64,000 bases of DNA from Macrostomum hystrix (lineage: Eukaryota > Platyhelminthes > Macrostomidae): NCBI GenBank assembly GCA_950097015.1, contig CATNEN010000034.1:7334501-7398500 (forward strand), written 5' to 3'. This document shows, piece after piece, positions 1 through 10,182 of this stretch. Made by a program: the position numbers and the translations under genes. The notes under the pieces were generated by a model. The model saw only the letters and a list, made by a program, of their open reading frames with translations, did no database searches and had not been told where the DNA came from. Positions within the stretch are counted from its first letter, which is position 1; every line of letters starts with the position of its first letter.

Positions 1-888
1 TGAAGTTTCACTTCCCTGATAGGAGTGCAGTACATCGCACTAGATGATCAGTGAGCTTTGCTAGCATAATGAGCAGTTGTTGAGGCTGCTGTAGATCGGA
101 CCATTATACACGTATTTCTTGCCTTCAGCAACTGACCCTGACTCATCGGCTTCCTCAGTATTTGCCATGCTGCATTTGGAGCTTCTCGCTAGATCAGAGG
201 CCGTGTCAGATCCCCATTCTCATTATTAATTGACCAAGGAATAGAGAGACTCAGGGAAGGAAAGACAGGGAGGGGATTCTTAAACCTATCCCCAGTCTTG
301 ACATTGGTCTGGGAGAAAGAGGGTCCTACAGTGTATGTTATCGATGCTAGGAGCTCATCTACACTCTCTTAACCCCATTTTCATTGGCTTTCCTTCTGGA
401 TCTGAAAGATTTGAGTTAACCGGCCGCATTGTCAGGGCAGTTGATGCAGCATATTGCGTGTGTGTGTGTGTGCGTGTGTAGTGTGTGTTCATCACGACTT
501 TCTAGCTCGTCTTGGCCACAGCCAATCATTCCCTGTCTCTGTATATATTTATTACTCCCAGAAGCTCGACCGGACCCCACCCCAGTCTGTGATCCTTCCT
601 ACTTCTCCATTCGCCGCCTCTGGGATTTTTATCCCATCTCCCCATCGTAACACTGGCCAGCTGGTTCTGACACGACTCAGAGAAAAGCTCAGCTAAAAGC
701 AGAACGGAAGAAACGGATCACTTGGAAAGATTGCGTCAGCGACGAGAGTGTTGGAGTACCGACCACTATACTCATTCGCTGAGGTGGCGTTGCCAAACGT
801 TTCTGCACTTGACAATTGAAAAACGTAAGAGATAACTTTTTCGTGTTTTTTTCCAAAATGGAATAAACTTTTCTAAAATTATTAGAGA
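1..888. other. Gene-free left edge
   Basis: No gene is recognised here. The first ~20 bases are one unit of the 16-bp satellite that recurs at 5.5, 12.7 and 14 kb, so a larger array may end just outside the window. A short (TG)n run lies near 457-480. Open frames over 429-696 are short and show no family resemblance. Confidence 0.6.
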
Positions 889-1474
889 GAAGAATGAAGT
901 GACCCATTAACTGACAGGGAGAAAGAATGAAGCAACCCACCAACTGACAGGGAGAGAGAATGAAGCGACCCACCAACTGACAGGGAGAGAGAATGAAGCG
1001 ACCCACCAACTGACAGGGAGAGAGAATGAAGCGACCCACCAACTGACAGGGAGAGAGAATGAAGCGACACACCCAATGACAGGAAGAGAGAATTAAGCGA
1101 CACACCAACTGACACGGAGAGAGAATGAAGCGACACACCCACTGACAGGGAGAGAGAATGAAGCGACACACGCACTGAAAGGGAGAGTGAATGAAGCGAC
1201 ACACCCACTGACAGGGAGAGAGAATGAAGCGACACACCAACTGACAGGGAGAGAGAATGAAGCGACACACGCACTGACAGGGAGAGAGAATGAAGCGACA
1301 CACGCACTGAAAGGGAGAGTGAATGAAGCGACACACCAACTGACACGGAGAGAGAATGAAGCGACCCACCAACTGACAGGGAGAGAGAATGAAGCGACCC
1401 ACCAACTGACAGGGAGAGAGAATGAAGCGACACACCAACTGACAGGGAGAGAGAATGAGGCGACACACCAATTT
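889..1474. repeat. 33-bp minisatellite array
   Basis: About 17-18 tandem units of roughly 33 bp. The core AATGAAGCGACACACCAACT is followed by GACAGGGAGAGAG, with variants such as CCCACC/CACACC and GCACTGAAAGG. The unit length is a multiple of three, so several frames stay open on both strands. Those frames read as low-complexity Ser/Leu/Val or Asn/Glu/Ala repeats and are not genes. Confidence 0.95.
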
Positions 1475-1931
1475 GCAGTAGCAAACCCATATGCTGATAT
1501 CACTAAGTTCCTTTTTTTCTAATTTTTAATCCTAAAAGAAGACCAGAAATCTAAGATAAGGACAGGAAAAAATAGTGCAAAATGCTTTTGACAGATCACT
1601 AGCTTGAGTCCATTTGCATCTCAGGTATCTCCGGTACTCTGCCTAATGCTTTTCCTCCTGTGTCTCTTCCTCTCCGTTGGCTCATGATTAATGAAATACC
1701 CCCCCAGATCCGCGACTCGCGCTCGACTGATGAGTGATTAATGAGAGCTTTTTTGTTCAGGCTCGAGCAAAATTCTGCTTTGAGAGGCTGGGGCGTCGAG
1801 TCGGAAAATAACGAGCGTAGTTGGCGCGAATTTAATTTTCCAATCTTTCTGCCTTTCTTATATCCTCAGCTTTTCTCCTCATTCGCTTTTCTTATTCTCA
1901 CCACTTTTTCTCTCCATTTTATATATGTTGT
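1475..1931. other. Unique spacer without recognised gene
   Basis: Unique sequence between two arrays. No family-like reading frame, RNA gene or transposon end was recognised. Confidence 0.5.
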
Positions 1932-2345
1932 CCTGTCTTTCTCCCATCCTCTCTTTCTCCCATCCTCTCTTTCTCCCATCCTCTCTTTCTCCCATCCTCT
2001 CTTTCTCCCATCCTCTCTTTCTCCCATCCTCTCTTTCTCCCATCCTCTCTTTCTCCCATCCTCTCTTTCTCCCATCCTCTCTTTCTCCCATCCTCTCTTT
2101 CTCCCATCCTCTCTTTCTCCCATCCTCTCTTTCTCCCATCCTCTCTTTCTCCCATCCTCTCTTTCTCCCATCCTCTCTTTCTCCCATCCTCTCTTTCTCC
2201 CATCCTATTTTTCGCCCATCCTCTCTTTCTCCCATCCTATTTTTCGCCCATCCTCTCTTTCTCCCATCCTCTCTTTCTCCCATCCTCTCTTTCTCCCATC
2301 CTCTCTTTCTCCCATCCTCTCTTTCTCCCATCCTGTCTTTCTCTC
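1932..2345. repeat. 16-bp CT-rich minisatellite array
   Basis: About 26 units of the 16-mer CTTTCTCCCATCCTCT. Most are identical. A few carry CTATTTTTCGCCCATC variants near 2205-2250, and those variants are themselves duplicated. The purine/pyrimidine strand asymmetry is almost complete. Open frames over the array (Ser/Pro/Leu-rich or Gly/Glu/Arg-rich) follow from periodicity. Confidence 0.95.
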
Positions 2346-3189
2346 ATATTTTCTCACATCTGAGTTAGTTTCTGAGTTGGTTTCAAGTGTCCGCCATGCA
2401 TTCGTGAGGCACAGTCGATTCTTCTCAGCTTCAGCAGGGTTAAATCGCAATTTGAAGCTGAATGGAGCAGCGTCGCAGGAAGCTACGAGTACAAGAACCT
2501 CCGGTTTCGCCTCTTCTGCTTCTACAGCCACCCAATCGTGGCTTTATTTTCTTCACTTCCTTCTTTTATTCGGCCTTTTAATTCAGCATTTAGGCTGGTC
2601 TTGACTGATGTGAACAATGCCAGGCAAAGTATGGCAAGCTTTCAGAATGAGAATTAACAGTAAGACTAGTCTAATTTGTAATTCAGTGAATAATTTTATC
2701 TCATAATAAAAATTTTGCCCGTTTTTTATGCCCAAAATGGTTTCACAACCCGACACGAACGTTATGTTAATCTGCGCTGCCAGATGGGACGCCCGATTTG
2801 CATAGGCGATCAAACTGGAAGCAGATAGAGAGGGCAGAGAGGAGCGGAGAGGTCTGAAGCTCGATCAGGTGCTCACTCATCCTGCTTAAGTGGACTGCCG
2901 CCAGATTGAGCTCGATATCCTACGGGGAAGCCACACGTCTTAAGAATTTCTGCTCAACAAGGGATTCCGCAGTGGGATTATAAAACTGAGAATCCTGAGC
3001 GATCGGCTGATAGATCGCCATTTTTTCCCGAAACAAAAACCACCCGAAACACTAAAAAACTGGGATTTTATCCCCAACGAAGCAAAAAGAGATTACAGAC
3101 AACAGTATAAGTGGAATCTTAAAACTGAAAAGAAGGATCTTATTTAAATGTATAACTATTTATATATTTTTCCCAAAAAGACCCGTAGG
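2346..3189. other. Unique spacer without recognised gene
   Basis: About 0.85 kb between two arrays. Short open frames exist on both strands but none resembles a known protein, and no RNA gene was found. Confidence 0.5.
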
Positions 3190-4446
3190 TGGGGATCTGA
3201 TTCCCCATCAATCCTGACAGACTGGGATCTGATTCCCCATCAATCCTGACAGACTGGGATCTGATTCCCCATCAATCCTGACAGAATGGGATCTGATTCC
3301 CAATGAATCCTGACAGAATGGGATCTGATTCCCAATGAATCCTGACAGAATGGGATCTGATTCCCCATCAATCCTGACAGAATGGGATCTGATTCCCAAT
3401 GAATCCTGACAGAACGGGATCTGATTCCCCATCAATCCTGACAGAATGGGATCTGATTCCCAATGAATCCTGACAGAATGGGATCTGATTCCCAATGAAT
3501 CCTGACAGAATGGGATCTGATTCCCCTTCAATCCTGACAGACTGGGATCTGATTCCCCATGAATCCTGACAGACTGGGATCTGATTCCCCATGAATCCTG
3601 ACAGACTGGGATCTGATTCCCCTTCAATCCTGACAGAATGGGATCTGATTCCCCATGAATCCTGACAGACTGGGATCTGATTCCCCTTCAATCCTGACAG
3701 ACTGGGATCTGATTCCCCTTCAATCCTGACAGACTGGGATCTGATTCCCCATGAATCCTGACAGAATGGGATCTGATTCCCCATCAATCCTGACAGAATG
3801 GGATCTGATTACCAATGAATCCTGACAGAACGGGATCTGATTCCCAATGAAACCTGACAGAATGGGATCTGATTCCCCATGAAACCTGACAGAACGGGAT
3901 CTGATTCCCCATGAAACCTGACAGAATGGGATCTGATTCCCCATGAAACCTGACAGAACGGGATCTGTTTACCAATGAATCCTGACAGAATGGGATCTGA
4001 TTCCCCATGAATCCTGACAGAATGGGATCAGATTCCCAATGAATCCTGACAGAACGGGATCTGACTACCAATGAATCCTGACAGAATGGGATCTGATTCC
4101 CAATGAATCCTGACAGAACGGGATCTGATTACCAATGAATCCTGACAGAACGGGATCTGATTACCAATGAATCCTGACAGAATGGGATCTGATTCCCCAT
4201 GAATCCTGACAGAATGGGATCTGATTCCCAATGAATCCTGACAGAATGGGATCTGATTCCCAATGAATCCTGACAGAATGGGATCTGATTCCCCATCAAT
4301 CCTGACAGAATGGGATCTGATTCCCAATGAATCCTGACAGAATGGGATCTGATTACCAATGAATCCTGACAGAATGGGATCTGATTCCCAATGAATCCTG
4401 ACAGAATGGGTTATGATTCCCAATGAAACCTGACAGAATGGGATAA
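3190..4446. repeat. 32-bp minisatellite array
   Basis: About 39 tandem units of roughly 32 bp with core CTGACAGAATGGGATCTGAT plus a TTCCC(A/C)AT(G/C)AATC tail. Subtypes (AATGGG, ACTGGG, AACGGG; CCCATC, CCAATG, CCCTTC, ACCAATG) occur in blocks, which suggests local duplication of groups of units. The array decays at 4410-4490 into divergent units. Confidence 0.95.
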
Positions 4447-4677
4447 TTTTCCCAAATAGCCCCGATAGAATAGGATATTTTTCACGAAAGTATTCAAATA
4501 TCCCTTGAGAGTGGAATCTTCTGAAGTCGATATTCTTGTGTACATTGTGAATGTGCCTGAAAGTCAAGACAGATGTTACACCTGTACTCAAAATAGCCAC
4601 CTTGTTGCTTTTTGATAGTCGCCAAATAATTCAATGTACAATGAATTTGATTTCTCCGGGGATTAGCTGAACACCAG

Positions 4678-5460
4678 TGGCCTCCCATCAGTTCTCTTGT
4701 CGATGTTATCGCTGGCCAACGAGTTGACGTACGCGAGCTGCTGGCACTAAACCAATAAGGTGGCAGCGATGACCAACTGGGGAGTTGATTAATCTTGCTT
4801 TTCAAAGCCCCATGCGGTACAAGAGCCAGTTCTGATAACAGTGAGCTTAACGGGACTTGTCAGGCGACTGTCTTATCTGAGTCAAGAGTAGAGTCTGAGA
4901 CATTAAGTCCCAGCTGTTCCCTCTGTCTTGTCCAGCCATCACTCCGCGTGTCCCAACTGTGCAATCTCCTCGATATTGTGCCTGTCTAAAATTTGCTTAA
5001 CTGTCCACCTATATGAGATGAGGGGCAGAAATGCCATCGATCTTCTCTCAGCCTTTATTTTCTCTATTAGATAGCTTTGAGCATGAGTTCGGTGTCGGCC
5101 GTTTCTTGGGTGCAGCCCAATTTCCTTGAGAGCACTATCCGAACCCATATGCTGAGCTGTGCGATCGCTCACCTAACACTCCCACCTTTCTCCTTCTCTC
5201 TTAGACGTCACTACTCATGCCGCACTCAACGCCAACTCCAATCAGGCAGTCGCTCTCTGCGTTTGACGCTCACGCACTCAGCAGGGGTGGGCCACTTAGG
5301 ATGCTCCATTCAAATTCACACTCCCAATATGAACAATTCCTTCACTCTTCATTCTCTGCGAATTCTCAGAAATAGCTCTCGATGAGGCTTTTTAAATGTC
5401 GATTTCAACCCTTTTCTATCTGTCCACCTACCTATCGGCCTCGGTGCGGAGACTTTTAGT
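4678..5460. repeat. Long direct repeat, left copy (A1)
   Basis: A ~783 bp block repeated almost exactly at 11886-12668, at a constant offset of 7208. By eye one mismatch is seen (5411 region, CCC versus CAC), plus a 4-bp difference just past the end. The copies flank the LINE in the same orientation. No convincing gene lies inside. Whether the block is a LINE 5' region, a very long target duplication or a composite satellite unit is unresolved. Confidence 0.93.
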
Positions 5461-6368
5461 CCTGTGTTTCACTTCCCTGAGGCTTCAATTCCCTGAAGTT
5501 TCACTTCCCTGAGGCTTCACTTCCCTGAGGCTTCACTTCCCTGAGGCTTCACTTCCCTGAAGTTTCACTTCCGTGAAGTTTCACTTCCCTGAAGTTTCAC
5601 TTCCCTGAAGTTTCACTTCCGTGAAGTTTCACTTCCCTGAAGTTCCACTTCCCTGAAGTTTCACTTCCCTGAAGTTTCACTTCCCTGAAGTTTCACTTCC
5701 CTGAGGTTTCACTTCCCTGAAGTTTCACTTCCCTGAAGTTTCACTTCCCTGAGGTTTCACTTCCCTGAAGTTTCACTTACTTGAATTTTTACTTCCCTGA
5801 AGTTTCGCTTTCATGAAGTTTCACTTCCCTGAAGTTTCACTTCCCTGAAGTTTCACTTCCCTGAAGTTTCACTTCCCTGAAGTTTCACTTCTCTGAAGTT
5901 TCACTTCTCTGAAGTTTCACTTCCCTGAAGTTTCGCTTCCCTGAAGTTTCGCTTTCCTGAAGTTTCACTTTCCTCAAGTTTCACTTCCCTGAATTTTTAC
6001 TTTCCTGAAGTTTCACTTCCCTGAAGTTTCACTTCCCTGAAGTTTCACTTCCCTGAAGTTTCACTTCCCTGAAGTTTCACTTCCCTGAGGTTTCACTTCC
6101 CTGAAGTTTCACTTACTTGAATTTTTACTTCCCTGAAGTTTCGCTTTCATGAAGTTTCACTTCCCTGAAGTTTCACTTCCCTGAAGTTTCACTTCCCTGA
6201 GGTTTCACTTCCCTGAAGTTTCACTTACTTGAATTTTTACTTCCCTGAAGTTTCGCTTTCATGAAGTTTCACTTCCCTGAAGTTTCACTTCCCTGAAGTT
6301 TCACTTCCCTGAAGTTTCAATTCCCTGAAGTTTCACTTCTCTGAAGTTTCACTTCTCTGAAGTTTCTT
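5461..6368. repeat. 16-bp satellite array, locus 1
   Basis: About 56 units of the 16-mer CTGAAGTTTCACTTCC. A marked variant (TTACTTGAATTTTTACTTCC, followed by a TTTCGCTTTCATG unit) recurs at 5777, 6113 and 6225. The spacings are 336 and 112 bp, which are 21 and 7 units, so higher-order duplication has occurred. The same family lies at 12669-12868 and 14000-14866. Confidence 0.95.
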
Positions 6369-6480
6369 GACTTACTTTGACTTATCTGCAGGGCGGTCCG
6401 ACGGACGCAGCGGGGAGGCGGGAGTCGCCCATTCCACTAATCCCTGGAAGACCCGCAATCGGCCGATGGCGCGGGGCCAG

Positions 6481-9400
6481 TCAGGGAGGTCCGTGTTCGG
6501 TCCTTCCTGCAGCTTGTTCCTCGCTGGGGAAGAAAGAGGCTCGTCTGGTAGCCCTTAGGAACCGGACGAGCCGCGGGATGTTCTCGGATCTGCAAACATC
6601 GTCCATTGATGGGTTTGGTCCGAGGTGATTGAGCCTCTCTCTGGTGAAGAAAGGGCAGTGGCAGACGAAGTGCAGGGCATCCTCGTCCTCAAGGTTGCAG
6701 AAAGGGCACAGCTCACTCCGGAGGTCTCCACGGAGGAAACAGTGTCTGGCGTAGCAGCCATGGCCCGTGAGGGTCATGGTGAGGGCCCGGATGTCCTTCC
6801 GGGTCTGGTTCAGAAGGACCTTCCGGAGCCGAGCGGATGGCACTGGAACTGCCGCTTTGGATTGGCGGCAGTTAGTGGTGCTTCTCCACCGGGTAAGATG
6901 GAGGTTGGCGGTCCAATCATTAATCTGACGATAAATGACGGTGCTCGGAATCGGAGCCGGGGGGGAGGGGCCCGGCGCAGAGCTGGCTCCTCCCTGCTTG
7001 GCCAGGTGGTCAGCAAGCTCGTTACCAGGGAAACCGGCGTGCCCTGGTATCCACTGAAGTCTGACGGTATTCTTACCGGCCAGGTTATTGAGCTGCCGGA
7101 CACAGTCGGAGACTGTCCGGGAGGTTGTGGTGGTGTGACAGAGGGCTTGCAGAGCGGCCTGACTGTCCGAGTGAAAGATGATAGTCCTGCCTGAGATGTT
7201 TTTCTCATTCAACTCCGCAGCGCAGGAGCTGATGGCCAGGACCTCGTTCTGGAAAACGCTCGAGGATTTTCCAGTGTGTTGGGCGTGTGTGGCGACAACA
7301 CGTCCGTTGATAAGGATACAGACCCCGAAGCCAGCGGAGCCATCCTTCATGGATCCGTCCGTGTAGCAGTGGACCTCCTGGGTGTTCCAGTGGTCGCTAA
7401 CTTGGTCCCTGGTGGGGATGAGAACCTTAAAGCGCTGAAGGAGGTTGAGCGAGCACGGTTCACCGTCCGTAAGGACATTGACTCCGTTGCTCGCACCCAA
7501 GTCTCTCAGGCAAAGGTCCGTGTGCGGCAGGAGCTTTCGCTTCGCTGCCGCTCGTTGGGGGACGAAGCGCACACCGGCATCAAGGAGACGCCGGGCGGTT
7601 TTTGCCGCCTCCCCGCGGATAAAGATATCGAGCGGGAGGATGTTCAAGAAGGCGTTGAGGCCATCGAAGGGGGCGGATGGCGGGGCGCTCATGATCGTCC
7701 GACATGCGCGACCTTGCACTCTCCGAAGAGTCTCATGGCAGGTCTTAAGCTGAAGGGCACTAGCCCAGATCAGTCCGGCGTACGAGACAGCCGGCCTGAC
7801 CATAGCAGTGTAGATCCACCATAGGCGTTTGGGGGTGAGACCCCACGTGTTGCCCACCGCCCTGCGCAGCTGCGCCAGGATCGCAAAGGCCTTTTTGGCT
7901 TTGGCATGGACATGAGGAGTCCAGCTGAGCCTGTGATCGAGCGTTATGCCCAGGCATTTAGTTTGCTTCTGGAAGGTGATGTCCTTTCCATACAGCTGCA
8001 GGGGGCGAATATGCCATTTGTTTTTGCTGGTGAACATGATCGCCGCTGTCTTAGACTCGGAGAGCTTCAGACCGCAGCGAGTTGCCCATCTTTCGGCGTT
8101 GTTGATAAAGTTTTGCAGAAGGTCTCGGAGGGCCTCTGGTACCGGGCCAGATGCCACTGCCGTAACATCATCCGCATAGCCGACCTTTAGGATGGGGTCT
8201 GGCTGAGAGTCTCGTAAGAGCTCGTCGATAACCATGTTCCAGAGAACTGGTGAGAGGACGCCGCCTTGTGGGCAACCTTTGCAGACAGTGACCGTCCGCT
8301 GGTGTCCAAGAAGGTGTGCCGTAGCAGTGCGGTGGCGGACCATGTACATGATCCACCTCCTAAGATGCGAATGCGTGTGCCGCATACGTAGGGCCCTGTC
8401 AAACGCCTCGAAGAGAACGTTGTCGAAGGCCCCGTCAATATCCAGGAAGATGCTCAGGGCAAAGCCGTTCCCGAGGACGGCCTTTTCCAGAGCGTCCACC
8501 AGAGCGTGGAGAGCGCTTTCGGTGGAACGTCCCGACCGAAAGGCGTGTTGATTGCCGCTTAGTGGCATATTTTTCAGCTCCACAGAGAGGAGGCGCCAGA
8601 GCACCAATCTCTCCATCAGTTTGACCATGGTGGAGGTAAGGCTAATTGGCCGAAACGATTTAATGGAATGGTAGTCCGGGCGGCCTGGCTTGGGGATAAA
8701 AACCACCCTCGCCTCGGTCCATGCCTTCGGAACATACCCAAGCACAATGCAGGCCTTAAGGAGCTTGCAAAGATTTGTGAGGAAGCCATGGCATTTTACC
8801 GCCTCGCGGATGAAGGCTGGTATAATGCCGTCCGGCCCCGGGGATTTGAAGGGTTTGAAAGACTGGGCTGCCTTGGTAACCCGGTCTTCAGTAATGATGG
8901 ACGTCGCAAGGATATGACCTCCCTCGGTGTGATCCGGGGGGTCTGTCCCTGCTGGCACGCTGGGGAAAAAGGCTGTGAGCATAGTGTCGAGCGTTTCCCC
9001 AGGGTTCTCGGTGGGTCGGCCATCGGCCTTCCTCACCGTCGAAAGCTTGGACATTTTGTCCAGCGTGAGGGCTTTGACAATTCTGGAGGTGGGGCGAGTG
9101 CCCTCAAGCTCCTCACAGTATTGCCGCCACTTGCTGTTTTTGGCGTTTCTGACTTCCTTCTTGAAGCTATGGATGGCTTCGAGATACGCAGCCTGATCAG
9201 CCGGGTTTTTTGTCTTCGTGGCCCTGCGGTGCAGCCGCTTCGCCGTTCGACGGAACTCGCCGAGCTGCGGATTCCACCATGGGGCCGAAGTTTTGCCTCT
9301 GTAAGCTTTGAGGGGGCAGGAGGCCTCGAAGGCGGTGGTCAGCGAGTTGGTGAGAAACTCAGCTAGCTCATCCGCTTCATCGCAGGTGTTGGCGGGGGGG

Positions 9401-10182
9401 CTTAGGTTTCGTTGGGTTCCTACGAGGTTATGCCTGAAGGCTTCCCAATCGGTATTCCTAGCGTTCCTTTTCCAAATGATCTGGTTAGTGCAGCGTGCAC
9501 CCGCCAGTTGGAAAGAGATGTATTTATGATCGGAGAGGGAGGTCTCCGGCAGAACCTGCCACTCCCTAAGGCTCTGGTAGAGCCCAGGTGTGGCTAGAGT
9601 GGCGTCGATGACCTCAGACCACCGGCCATTGTCAAAGGTCGGGGTGCTCCCTGTGTTGCAGAACTCCAGGGACGTGGTTAAGATGTAGGCAAGGAGGTCC
9701 TCGCCTCTCGAGTTAATGTCAGAGCTCCCCCAGTGGGTGTGGTGGGCGTTAATATCGCCAGCCACTATGAGCTCATGGTTTTTGGCAGCGCAGGTTTCAA
9801 TCAGAGAGATCAGCTCCTCAGGGACTGCCGGCCTGTCGCCCGGTAAGTAAACCGAGGCGATTAGGACGGTTTTTCCTGGGAGGATGTTCTCCGTCTGGAT
9901 GACACAGGTGTCCCGATCAGAAAGGTCGGGTCTGTGCCAGGCGTTGAGGGAGTCTCTCACGAGGATGCACGCCCTGGGAGTTTGGTTCTCCCAGTGACGG
10001 CTGTTGTAGAGGCAGTGATACCCATTGGGTACATTTTGAGGCTTACCTTTATGAGTCCACGGCTCCTGGACGAGGATGAGACCCGGCATGTTGAGCTCGA
10101 CATAGCGCATCAGATTGACGGATGCAGCTATGCAGTGTTGCAGGTTAACCTGCAGGCAGGTGATCCCAGTGTGGCCGATCAT
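6481..10182 (-). CDS. LINE ORF2: endonuclease, reverse transcriptase, RNase H
   Basis: 1233 codons, no internal stop. Residues ~1-225 form an APE-like endonuclease: E40 in LVQEPW, D143 and N145 in AGDINAHH, and S217-D218-H219 in the SDH motif. RT spans ~460-750, with FRPISLTS (510-517), LDIDGAFDN, CPQGGVLSP and the catalytic YADD at 669-672. RNase H spans ~935-1065, with D942 (YTDGS), E980, D1006 (HSDSQAAL) and D1058 (GNELADHLAK), so its catalytic set is complete. A CCHC finger lies at C1159, C1162, H1171 and C1174. The protein would nick DNA and copy the element RNA by target-primed reverse transcription. Its ATG overlaps the ORF1 stop as ATGA (10182-10179), which suggests coupled termination and reinitiation. 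No inactivating change is seen. Confidence 0.96.
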   Translation of the reverse strand: MIGHTGITCLQVNLQHCIAASVNLMRYVELNMPGLILVQEPWTHKGKPQNVPNGYHCLYNSRHWENQTPRACILVRDSLNAWHRPDLSDRDTCVIQTENILPGKTVLIASVYLPGDRPAVPEELISLIETCAAKNHELIVAGDINAHHTHWGSSDINSRGEDLLAYILTTSLEFCNTGSTPTFDNGRWSEVIDATLATPGLYQSLREWQVLPETSLSDHKYISFQLAGARCTNQIIWKRNARNTDWEAFRHNLVGTQRNLSPPANTCDEADELAEFLTNSLTTAFEASCPLKAYRGKTSAPWWNPQLGEFRRTAKRLHRRATKTKNPADQAAYLEAIHSFKKEVRNAKNSKWRQYCEELEGTRPTSRIVKALTLDKMSKLSTVRKADGRPTENPGETLDTMLTAFFPSVPAGTDPPDHTEGGHILATSIITEDRVTKAAQSFKPFKSPGPDGIIPAFIREAVKCHGFLTNLCKLLKACIVLGYVPKAWTEARVVFIPKPGRPDYHSIKSFRPISLTSTMVKLMERLVLWRLLSVELKNMPLSGNQHAFRSGRSTESALHALVDALEKAVLGNGFALSIFLDIDGAFDNVLFEAFDRALRMRHTHSHLRRWIMYMVRHRTATAHLLGHQRTVTVCKGCPQGGVLSPVLWNMVIDELLRDSQPDPILKVGYADDVTAVASGPVPEALRDLLQNFINNAERWATRCGLKLSESKTAAIMFTSKNKWHIRPLQLYGKDITFQKQTKCLGITLDHRLSWTPHVHAKAKKAFAILAQLRRAVGNTWGLTPKRLWWIYTAMVRPAVSYAGLIWASALQLKTCHETLRRVQGRACRTIMSAPPSAPFDGLNAFLNILPLDIFIRGEAAKTARRLLDAGVRFVPQRAAAKRKLLPHTDLCLRDLGASNGVNVLTDGEPCSLNLLQRFKVLIPTRDQVSDHWNTQEVHCYTDGSMKDGSAGFGVCILINGRVVATHAQHTGKSSSVFQNEVLAISSCAAELNEKNISGRTIIFHSDSQAALQALCHTTTTSRTVSDCVRQLNNLAGKNTVRLQWIPGHAGFPGNELADHLAKQGGASSAPGPSPPAPIPSTVIYRQINDWTANLHLTRWRSTTNCRQSKAAVPVPSARLRKVLLNQTRKDIRALTMTLTGHGCYARHCFLRGDLRSELCPFCNLEDEDALHFVCHCPFFTRERLNHLGPNPSMDDVCRSENIPRLVRFLRATRRASFFPSEEQAAGRTEHGPP

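Noticed and set aside
4678-5460. Direct repeats A1/A2 as LTRs of an LTR retrotransposon
   Set aside because: They do not show TG...CA inverted ends, primer-binding or polypurine tracts. The coding part between them is a LINE with APE endonuclease, with no integrase or protease.
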